A stretch of DNA of 7,187 nt from Chitinophaga pinensis. GTDB lineage: Bacteria; Bacteroidota; Bacteroidia; UKL13-3. A model generated the notes under the pieces. It was not told where the DNA came from and did not search any database. It saw nothing but the letters and a program-made list of their open reading frames with translations. The stretch lies in contig CALPIR020000113.1 of NCBI GenBank assembly GCA_943323675.2, positions 1 to 7,187 of the forward strand. The letters are read 5' to 3'. The position numbers and the translations under genes were made by a program. How positions within the stretch are numbered: the first letter of the stretch is position 1; the number at the start of each line of letters is the position of its first letter. This document shows positions 1-5,603 of this stretch, in pieces.

Positions 1-1679
1 GCTTGGTAGTAGCTTAATTCATTACGTTCTTTAAAGTGATTGCCAGATGAATCATAATCTAGTAACTGTACATCAAATTTACTTAAGTATCCAGTAAAGT
101 ATAATTGACGTATTCGTTTTTCAAATTGTGATTTAATTATAAACGGACTATCAAAATATGTTTTGATGTAATTGTCTCGTTTTAGCTTTCTATCAATACC
201 ACGTAAAAAGTAGTCGTTTGTTATGTCGTTTTGTGAAATTTGTTTTACTGCAAATAGTTTTCTGTTGTCCCTTTCGCGCACATTATGCCAATGCCAAATA
301 CTTAATGCGCTGTAACTAGATATAATTACAATTACAATAAAGTATTGCTGAAAACGATTGAGTTTAGGCGTAAACAATTTAAATGCAACAAATACTGTTG
401 CCAGGGAAAGTACTGACCAATACCTGAAAATATCATGCTCAAAAACTTTATTGGCTACTAGTAAATATAACAATGCGATGCTTATTGTTATTAGCCAAAT
501 CCAAAGTCGCGGTCCTTCATATTTTTTTATGGCACGCGTAAAATTTCTGCTTATAAAATACACTACTAATAATTGTAAAATACAAACGGTAATAGCAAAA
601 TAAGTAAATATATTTATGGAGTATATTTGGGTAATATCAAACGATATTTGTGAGTCGATGGTTAAGCTTTTAATGGCACTAAATACTGCATCTGAAGCAA
701 ATACACATAAAATACCATAACCAATAACTGGCCAAATAGTTCCCTTAGCATGTTTAACCCTAATGTGGTTTTTTCGATTTTCAAGTAAAATAAAATACCA
801 TAAAATAATTCCAGAGTCAACTAATAAATCTCCTAGCGAAGGGAACCAAACCGATGAGGCATAAATACCCGCATTAAATAATTTAATATCGTATACAAAG
901 TGAGGTATATTATATAAAGTGCTTGCAGAACGCATCCAAATAAAAACAGCAAAAAATACCACACTAGTTAATAAAGGATAAATGCGTATATAGTACCTCA
1001 CCAACACATGTATAAACAAAATACAATACATCAGCAGCACCAGCATGGTTATAAATAGCCAATTGCTGGTTGATTCTTTTACGGCAAATATTTGAAGCGA
1101 AAACAAGTACTTACCATCAATAGAAAAAATATCTGTGTACTTCTCGTTTATTTTTGTTTTAATAACAATAGCATCTTCCAAAAAACTCAGCGGGTCACTA
1201 AATTTATTTTGTAGGTGTTGGTTCTTGTATGTAAAGTTATGTTTAACTAAATAGGTAAAAACATAAGTATATGTTCCTCTATTTTGCTTGTAAACCAAAT
1301 ACCAACCATTAGGAGCTTTTATAAAATTGTGGTAACTATTTTCTTTAAACTTTATTTGTTTGTAATTTATTTCATTATCACTCCAATACTTTAGTGTATC
1401 GTTTTGGGTGATAAACAAATTACACTGCTCTTTTTTTAAAAGTTTGGTTAAGCTATTCCAATTACGTTGCAGGTTAGACGAGTCCATGACCAACTCGTTT
1501 TGAATAAGCTCTACAAAACCAAGTTCTTTTGCACGTATAATACGCTGTGTTTTTTCGTAACCTTGTTGTAGTTGTTTATCTACATTTTTAATTTGTTGCT
1601 GCTCATACATGCCCAGACCTACAAGAGCTAAGCAGCCTGCAAAAAATAAAATCCAATATAACTTTATGCCTTTTTTCAA
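1..1679 (-). CDS. Large multi-pass membrane sensor protein, probable histidine kinase N-terminal part (partial, runs off left edge)
   Basis: The frame is open without a stop from 1679 to the window edge, giving 559 residues; the C-terminus is missing. I place the start at TTG 1679-1677, six bases after the hldD stop. This keeps a good N-terminal membrane anchor (about residues 7-24, preceded by MKKGIK). The first ATG (1610, residue 24) would delete it. After the anchor comes an extracytoplasmic domain of about 180 residues (25-205). Then follow about eight hydrophobic segments (near 206-227, 232-250, 285-299, 314-332, 352-376, 391-409, 420-437, 444-462) and a soluble region from about 463 (WHNVRERDNRKLFAVKQIS, then the QLYFTGYLSKFDVQLLD region). 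This layout and the post-membrane segment resemble the very large Bacteroidota sensor histidine kinases whose HisKA/HATPase parts lie further downstream. The kinase domains are outside the window, so that function is inferred from family resemblance. It is probably co-transcribed with hldD. Confidence 0.68.
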   Translation of the reverse strand, partial: MKKGIKLYWILFFAGCLALVGLGMYEQQQIKNVDKQLQQGYEKTQRIIRAKELGFVELIQNELVMDSSNLQRNWNSLTKLLKKEQCNLFITQNDTLKYWSDNEINYKQIKFKENSYHNFIKAPNGWYLVYKQNRGTYTYVFTYLVKHNFTYKNQHLQNKFSDPLSFLEDAIVIKTKINEKYTDIFSIDGKYLFSLQIFAVKESTSNWLFITMLVLLMYCILFIHVLVRYYIRIYPLLTSVVFFAVFIWMRSASTLYNIPHFVYDIKLFNAGIYASSVWFPSLGDLLVDSGIILWYFILLENRKNHIRVKHAKGTIWPVIGYGILCVFASDAVFSAIKSLTIDSQISFDITQIYSINIFTYFAITVCILQLLVVYFISRNFTRAIKKYEGPRLWIWLITISIALLYLLVANKVFEHDIFRYWSVLSLATVFVAFKLFTPKLNRFQQYFIVIVIISSYSALSIWHWHNVRERDNRKLFAVKQISQNDITNDYFLRGIDRKLKRDNYIKTYFDSPFIIKSQFEKRIRQLYFTGYLSKFDVQLLDYDSSGNHFKERNELSYYQ

Positions 1680-1685
1680 TAGGTT

Positions 1686-2651
1686 TTAAATCCTTGTATT
1701 TGGAATCAAATAGTTTTTTACGTAATCAGTAACACCGTCTTCTATTTTGGTAAAATTTGTGGAGTATCCAATGGCTTTTAGTTTTGCCATATTGGCTTCG
1801 GTAAAATATTGGTATTTATCTCTAATATCAATTGGTGTTTCTATAAATGAAATGTTGGGTATTTTATCAAGTGCTATAAAAATAGCTTCTACTAAATTGT
1901 TAAATGTGCGCGCTTTGCCACTCCCTAAATTATAAATACCACTATGTTTTCTGTGGGTCATAAAAAACAAACAAACATCGGTAACATCTTTTACGTATAT
2001 AAAATCGCGCAACTGTCCGCCATCTGAGAAGTTTGGGTTGTGCGATTTAAATAATTTCACTTCTCCTGTTTGTTCTATTTGTTTAAAGGCATGTAGCACC
2101 ACGCTTGCCATTCTGCCTTTGTGGTACTCATTAGGTCCATATACATTAAAAAACTTAAGTCCAACCCAGAAGTATGGTTTTTTAGCTTGCGCAATGGCCC
2201 ATTTATCAAAATCGTTTTTAGAATGTCCATATAAATTAAGCGGTTCTAATAAATCCAACTTGGTTTCATCGTCATCATAGCCATGTTCGCCACCACCATA
2301 AGTGGCCGCTGAAGAAGCATAAACAAGCGGTAATCCAAACGTCACGCATTTATCCCACAACATTTTGGTATAATCTAGATTAAGTTCTTTTAAAATGGCA
2401 TCATTGGTTTCGGTAGTATCGGTGCGAGCCCCAATGTGAAAAACAAACTGAATTAAACGGTGGTTTCCGTCAATCCATTCAGCTAAATCTTTACGGTTTA
2501 CTTTAGTGGTGAATGTCTTACCAGTTAAATTATCTTCCCTGATGGGCATACCAAAATCATCAACCAAAACTAAATCATTATATCCAGCGTGGTTTAACGC
2601 GGCAACCAAACAACTGCCGATAAAACCTTCTGCTCCCGTGATAATTATCAT
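1686..2651 (-). CDS. hldD: ADP-L-glycero-D-manno-heptose 6-epimerase
   Basis: This 321-residue protein is an extended short-chain dehydrogenase/reductase. It converts ADP-D-glycero-beta-D-manno-heptose to the L-glycero epimer, the donor for the LPS inner-core heptose, in the cytosol with tightly bound NADP. The N-terminus MIIITGAEGFIGS gives the GxxGxxG dinucleotide motif (G6, G9, G12), and D31-D32 end the second strand. YASSAATYGGG (111-121) carries the Ser region. The YGHSK motif supplies Tyr141 and Lys145. FFNVYGPNEYHKG (168-179) includes Lys178, the position of the second acid/base residue known from E. coli HldD. RDFIYVKDV (215-223), GIYNLGSGKA and YQYFTEAN near the C-terminus are also signature-like. 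Length matches the family (about 310-330). The ATG gives the canonical first residues, so the start is firm. Its stop lies six bases before the downstream sensor gene, suggesting one operon. No other heptose genes (gmhA, hldE) are in view. Confidence 0.95.
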   Translation of the reverse strand: MIIITGAEGFIGSCLVAALNHAGYNDLVLVDDFGMPIREDNLTGKTFTTKVNRKDLAEWIDGNHRLIQFVFHIGARTDTTETNDAILKELNLDYTKMLWDKCVTFGLPLVYASSAATYGGGEHGYDDDETKLDLLEPLNLYGHSKNDFDKWAIAQAKKPYFWVGLKFFNVYGPNEYHKGRMASVVLHAFKQIEQTGEVKLFKSHNPNFSDGGQLRDFIYVKDVTDVCLFFMTHRKHSGIYNLGSGKARTFNNLVEAIFIALDKIPNISFIETPIDIRDKYQYFTEANMAKLKAIGYSTNFTKIEDGVTDYVKNYLIPNTRI

Positions 2652-2671
2652 AAATTTATGCGTATTGTGCT

Positions 2672-2679
2672 CAAAAATA
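2672..2679 (-). promoter_or_regulatory. Candidate -7 box for hldD
   Basis: On the minus strand this reads TATTTTTG, which fits the Bacteroidota -7 consensus TAnnTTTG. It sits 20 bases upstream of the hldD ATG, leaving a leader of roughly 15 bases. I see no convincing -33 TTG at 19-21 bp upstream, so the call rests on the -7 box and its position alone. Confidence 0.35.
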
Positions 2680-2752
2680 AAGATAATACACCTAAAACCT
2701 AAGTATTTCGCAGTTTTCAGTTAAATGTTTTTCAATCATTAATAGTGGTTTG

Positions 2753-2760
2753 TATATTTG
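2753..2760 (+). promoter_or_regulatory. Candidate -7 box for the pterin synthase gene
   Basis: The sequence TATATTTG matches TAnnTTTG and lies 17 bases before the ATG at 2778. The implied leader is very short (about 11-14 bases) and contains AAGG at 2770-2773, four bases from the start codon. The -33 region is poor (TTC instead of TTG at the expected 19-bp spacing). The same eight bases recur upstream of the next gene. Confidence 0.45.
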
Positions 2761-2777
2761 CCACTCTTTAAGGCACC

Positions 2778-3200
2778 ATGCAAAAAAGTAAAACAGTTTA
2801 TATCACTCGTAAAGTGCATTTTAATGCAGCGCACAGGCTGTATAATCCCAATTGGTCAGAAGCCGAAAATGAGGCTTTCTTTGGCAAGTGTGCCAACAAA
2901 TATTACCATGGGCATAATTTTGATATGTATGTAACCATTAAAGGTATTGCCAATCCAGAAACAGGTATGGTAATGGATCTTAAAAAGTTAAGAGACATCA
3001 TTAATACCTATGTAGTTGATAAAGTGGATCATCGTAATATCAATCAAGATGTAGATTTCATGACAGGTCAAATGGCCTCTATAGAAAACATGGTGGTGGC
3101 CATATGGGAACAATTAGCACCACACATTACTGACGGCAAATTGCACTGCATCAAGTTGTATGAAACCGAACGTCAGTTTGTCGAATACTTCGGTGAATAG
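2778..3200 (+). CDS. 6-pyruvoyl-tetrahydropterin synthase family protein (PTPS-II-like motif; often labelled QueD)
   Basis: This 140-residue protein belongs to the COG0720 T-fold family, which acts on 7,8-dihydroneopterin triphosphate made by GTP cyclohydrolase I. Zinc ligands are visible: His19 (FNAAHRL), His44 and His46 (HGH). The catalytic Cys38 sits in FGKCANKYYHGHN, so the motif is Cys-x5-His-Gly-His. Asp84-His85 (KVDHRNIN) complete the catalytic set and Glu129 (LYETE) is the pterin anchor. IENMVVAIW (102-110) is the conserved helix. The Cys-x5-HGH spacing, the GMVMDLKKL segment and the KLYETE strand resemble animal 6-pyruvoyl-tetrahydropterin synthase. QueD enzymes typically show Cys-x3-HGH. 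I therefore favour a PTPS activity leading to a biopterin-type cofactor over preQ0/queuosine synthesis, but no partner gene (sepiapterin reductase, or queC/queE) is here to decide. The gene is divergent from hldD and is probably a single-gene unit, since the next gene has its own promoter. Confidence 0.88.
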   Translation: MQKSKTVYITRKVHFNAAHRLYNPNWSEAENEAFFGKCANKYYHGHNFDMYVTIKGIANPETGMVMDLKKLRDIINTYVVDKVDHRNINQDVDFMTGQMASIENMVVAIWEQLAPHITDGKLHCIKLYETERQFVEYFGE

Positions 3201-3202
3201 CC

Positions 3203-3242
3203 CAAGTACATGGATCTATTTTTGCATCTGTTCTTGTACTTG
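3203..3242. repeat. 8-bp inverted repeat in the pterin synthase-lipoprotein gap
   Basis: CAAGTACA (3203-3210) and TGTACTTG (3235-3242) are perfect inverted copies separated by 24 bases. The left arm starts two bases after the pterin synthase stop codon. The right arm covers the TTG of the candidate -33 element of the lipoprotein promoter. No T-run follows, so it is not a standard intrinsic terminator. It could be a spaced operator, a weak mRNA 3' hairpin, or chance. Confidence 0.35.
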
Positions 3243-3263
3243 AGTGTAAAACTTGTATATTTG
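3234..3263 (+). promoter_or_regulatory. Bacteroidota-type promoter of the lipoprotein gene
   Basis: A -33 TTG at 3234-3236 and a -7 TATATTTG at 3256-3263 are separated by 19 bp, which fits the sigma-ABfr-type promoter of Bacteroidota (TTG then TAnnTTTG about 19-21 bp apart). The ATG of the lipoprotein gene follows 26 bases after the -7 box. This is the best-formed promoter in the window. Confidence 0.6.
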
Positions 3264-3289
3264 ATTACTAACTAAATTATAAACCTGAA

Positions 3290-3910
3290 ATGAAAGCAAT
3301 TTCAAAGTTTGGAATAATAGCTATAGCCGCCTTACTAAGCGCTTGCTCGAGCACAACTAATGTGTATGATTACTACCTGAAAAATGTTATCGAAAAGCAT
3401 GAAGCAGGAAAATCTGCCACTTCAAAAAGTAAATTGTTGCTTCGTGGTTTTGAAAGCACAAACAAAGCGCAGGTTGAGTTTATTGCTTTCAAAACAGATA
3501 CTGCAAAATATTTGGTTTTAGGTTCACATAAAGTGGCTAAATCATTTTACATACAAGACAGTTTATATCACTTTGATGTAAATGATTTATACAGCCGTGT
3601 TCGTGGGGATGATTTTATCCGTCAGATGGGTGATTTAAATATATTTTTCACTCACATTCCGGCCGCTAAGGCGGTGGCTTTCTTGTCAGTATGGCCAAGC
3701 TTAAAAAATGACTATAACGCACTTAAGCCTGCGGTAGGCGAAGTTGCCTATTTAGACTATGCCATTACAACAGATGTTGTATTAAGTTTTGAAAAGAAAA
3801 GCATAACCCAACTCCCTAAAGATTGTAATATTTGGATAGGTAAACGCAAGCATACAGTTAGTATTGAAGATTTAACAAAAGCACTAACAGCACTTAAAGC
3901 ATTTAACTAA
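3290..3910 (+). CDS. Unrecognised lipoprotein
   Basis: This 206-residue protein begins with a short lipoprotein signal peptide: MKAISK, a hydrophobic core (residues 7-16) and the lipobox Leu16-Ser17-Ala18-Cys19. Cys19 should be lipidated, leaving a mature chain of about 188 residues. The residues after Cys (SSTTN) lack the acidic cluster linked in Bacteroidota to surface export, so a periplasm-facing location is more likely (inference). The mature part has no further membrane segment. It alternates polar and hydrophobic residues in strand-like stretches (for example KYLVLGSHKV, SFYIQDSLYHFDV) and ends in a helical segment (IEDLTKALTALKAF). I recognise no family or catalytic motif, and assign no function. 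It has its own promoter and is followed by a strong terminator, so it appears monocistronic. Confidence 0.8.
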   Translation: MKAISKFGIIAIAALLSACSSTTNVYDYYLKNVIEKHEAGKSATSKSKLLLRGFESTNKAQVEFIAFKTDTAKYLVLGSHKVAKSFYIQDSLYHFDVNDLYSRVRGDDFIRQMGDLNIFFTHIPAAKAVAFLSVWPSLKNDYNALKPAVGEVAYLDYAITTDVVLSFEKKSITQLPKDCNIWIGKRKHTVSIEDLTKALTALKAFN

Positions 3911-3931
3911 AATATTTTTATTGTATTTATC

Positions 3932-3966
3932 AATAACCTGAGGTGAACAACTCAGGTTATTTTTTT
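3932..3966 (+). terminator. Intrinsic terminator after the lipoprotein gene
   Basis: A perfect 11-bp stem, AATAACCTGAG (3932-3942) with CTCAGGTTATT (3951-3961), encloses an 8-base loop and runs into Ts up to 3966. It lies 21 bases past the lipoprotein stop and isolates that gene from fabD. The opposite strand has no comparable T-tract after the hairpin, so it should act on plus-strand transcripts. Confidence 0.9.
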
Positions 3967-4008
3967 GCCAATTCTTTTATTAATTGCAGCACTAATTATT
4001 TCAATTTT

Positions 4009-4890
4009 ATGAAAGCATATTTATTTCCTGGACAAGGTTCACAGTTCGTGGGCATGGGTAAAGATTTATACGATAACAATGAGCAGGCAAAAATTTTGTT
4101 TGAAAAAGCCAACGGAATTTTAGGCTTTCGGATTACAGATATTATGTTTAGCGGAACAGATGAAGAATTAAAACAGACACGGGTAACGCAACCAGCTATT
4201 TTTTTACACTCGGTTATTAAAGCTTTGGTTGCAGGTGATACCTTTAAACCTGATATGGTTGCAGGGCATTCGCTAGGGGAATTTAGTGCCTTAGTAGCCA
4301 ATGAAACTTTAAGTTTTGAAGATGGTTTAACATTGGTTTACAAACGTGCATTAGCTATGCAAAAAGCTTGTGAAATACAACCAAGTACTATGGCAGCAGT
4401 ATTGGGTTTGGATGATGCTAAAGTAGAAGAAATTTGCGCAAGCATTACTGATGAAGTAGTGGTTGCTGCCAACTACAATTGCCCTGGCCAATTGGTTATT
4501 TCTGGAAGTATAGATGGTGTTAGCAAAGCTTGCGAGTTATTAAAAGCTGCAGGAGCAAAACGCGCATTGGTTTTACCTGTAGGTGGTGCATTTCATTCGC
4601 CATTAATGGAACCTGCAAGGGTTGAATTGGAAGCTGCCATTCATGCTACACATTTTAGCGAACCTATTTGTGCTGTATACCAAAATGTAACTGCAAATGC
4701 CGTACGTGATGTGGCTGCAATTAAAACGAATTTAATTGCACAATTAACTGCACCTGTAAAATGGACACAAAGCATACAAGCTATGGTGAGCGATGGAGCC
4801 AGTGAGTTTATTGAGTGTGGACCTGGTAAAGTATTACAAGGGTTAGTTAACAAAATCCACAAAGATGCAGTGGTTTCATCTTTAGCATAA
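4009..4890 (+). CDS. fabD: Malonyl-CoA:acyl carrier protein transacylase
   Basis: This 293-residue cytosolic enzyme transfers malonyl from CoA to holo-ACP for type II fatty-acid synthesis. The N-terminus MKAYLFPGQGSQFVGMG is the family signature. Ser88 in GHSLGE (86-91) is the nucleophile, Arg113 (YKRALAMQ) binds the malonyl carboxylate, and His196 (GGAFHSPLM) is the catalytic partner. ANYNCPGQLVISG (154-166), APVKW (248-252) and ECGPGKVLQGL (269-279) are further conserved blocks. Length fits the family (about 290-310). I chose ATG 4009. The frame extends in-phase to a GTG at 3943, but that codon lies inside the preceding terminator hairpin and would add 22 residues before the conserved MKAYLFPGQG start. 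No clear promoter is visible in the short 3967-4008 leader. The next gene starts 7 bases downstream, so the two are probably co-transcribed. Confidence 0.96.
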   Translation: MKAYLFPGQGSQFVGMGKDLYDNNEQAKILFEKANGILGFRITDIMFSGTDEELKQTRVTQPAIFLHSVIKALVAGDTFKPDMVAGHSLGEFSALVANETLSFEDGLTLVYKRALAMQKACEIQPSTMAAVLGLDDAKVEEICASITDEVVVAANYNCPGQLVISGSIDGVSKACELLKAAGAKRALVLPVGGAFHSPLMEPARVELEAAIHATHFSEPICAVYQNVTANAVRDVAAIKTNLIAQLTAPVKWTQSIQAMVSDGASEFIECGPGKVLQGLVNKIHKDAVVSSLA

Positions 4891-4897
4891 ACAAAGC

Positions 4898-5356
4898 ATG
4901 GCATTACCCAATATTTTTAGTGTATCTGTTTGTGCAGATATGGTAAGTAGAATTAATAGACTTAACGAAAATACACCTGCACTTTGGGGTAAAATGAATG
5001 TGAGTCAAATGTTGGCACACTGTTGCGTTACCTACGAAATGATTTTTGAAAACAAACACGCAAAGCCCAATTTTTTATTGCGTTTTGTACTTAAAAATTT
5101 TATAAAAAGTAAAGTAGTAGGAGAGGAGCCTTATAAGCAAGGCGGACCTACCGCACCACAATTTTTAATTACCAACGAATGTGATTTTGAAAAAGAAAAA
5201 ATGCGCTTAATTAATTACATAAATAAAGTGCAACAATTGGGTGAAGCTTTTTTTGAAGGAAAAGAATCGCACTCGTTTGGGGTGTTAAATAAAACTGAAT
5301 GGAACAACATGATGTACAAACACCTAAACCACCATTTAAGCCAATTTGGTGTGTAA
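4898..5356 (+). CDS. DUF1569 / DinB-like four-helix protein
   Basis: This 152-residue protein resembles the DUF1569 family of the DinB/YfiT-like putative metalloenzyme fold. Visible signatures are WGKMNVSQMLAHC (30-42) with His41, ESHSFGVLNKTEW (123-135), and the C-terminal helix KHLNHHLSQFGV (141-152) with His142, His145 and His146. In related DinB-like proteins, one His from the second helix and two from the last helix bind a divalent metal, and these positions fit. There is no signal peptide, so it should be cytosolic. The biochemical role of the family is not established, and some DinB-like relatives are thiol-dependent transferases. It sits 7 bases after fabD in the same direction and is followed by a terminator, so it is likely the second gene of a fabD operon; a link to fatty-acid synthesis is not implied. 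Confidence 0.8.
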   Translation: MALPNIFSVSVCADMVSRINRLNENTPALWGKMNVSQMLAHCCVTYEMIFENKHAKPNFLLRFVLKNFIKSKVVGEEPYKQGGPTAPQFLITNECDFEKEKMRLINYINKVQQLGEAFFEGKESHSFGVLNKTEWNNMMYKHLNHHLSQFGV

Positions 5357-5389
5357 GCGCTATTCGTTTTTGCGGTGATATAAAACATG

Positions 5390-5423
5390 AAATCCTGTTG
5401 GAGCAATACCAACGGGATTTTTT
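5390..5423 (+). terminator. Intrinsic terminator after the DUF1569 gene
   Basis: AAATCCTGTTGG (5390-5401) pairs with CCAACGGGATTT (5409-5420) over 12 positions with one T-G wobble, with a 7-base loop and a T-run to 5423. It starts 33 bases past the stop codon at 5354-5356. It lies between convergent genes. On the minus strand the trailing sequence is only moderately T-rich, so termination of the amidase transcript from the other side would be weak. Confidence 0.85.
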
Positions 5424-5603
5424 GTTTTCTTTTTTGAGTTTTTGGTCTGGCGTTTTATGGGTTGCAGAATTTGCCGTCATACTTGCACTGTTCAAGTCAA
5501 AATGTATCCAAGACTAATGCATGAAATCATGTTTAAACTATCTCCAAGTCAGTCAATTTTGACAACTCAATATTATATGTCGTTCTCTTTCCATTATTGT
5601 CTA
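5424..5603. other. Convergent non-coding gap
   Basis: These 180 bases separate the two convergent genes. I find no coding frame with family resemblance. Short open frames cross it on both strands, but they overlap the flanking genes in other phases and look like chance. Two small near-palindromes are present (CATGAAATCATG at 5520-5531 and GTTTAAAC at 5531-5538), but neither has a T-run and no strong terminator for the minus-strand gene is seen. Confidence 0.5.

Noticed and set aside
358..603. Plus-strand open frame of 81 codons
   Set aside because: It lies antisense within the long minus-strand sensor gene, whose frame is continuous and has clear membrane-protein composition; the antisense product has no recognisable features.
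2778..3200. Direct assignment of the gene as queD
   Set aside because: The Cys-x5-His-Gly-His spacing does not match the Cys-x3-His-Gly-His of typical QueD, and no queuosine gene is nearby, so only the family is named.
3943..4008. N-terminal extension of FabD from GTG 3943
   Set aside because: The codon is in a terminator loop and the extension precedes the conserved family N-terminus.
5211..5495. Minus-strand frames across the end of the DUF1569 gene and the terminator
   Set aside because: They are antisense to a conserved gene and run through a hairpin terminator, with no family resemblance.
5551..5562. GTCAATTTTGAC near-palindrome as a terminator for the minus-strand amidase gene
   Set aside because: The stem is five bases with a two-base loop and no T-run, too weak to call.
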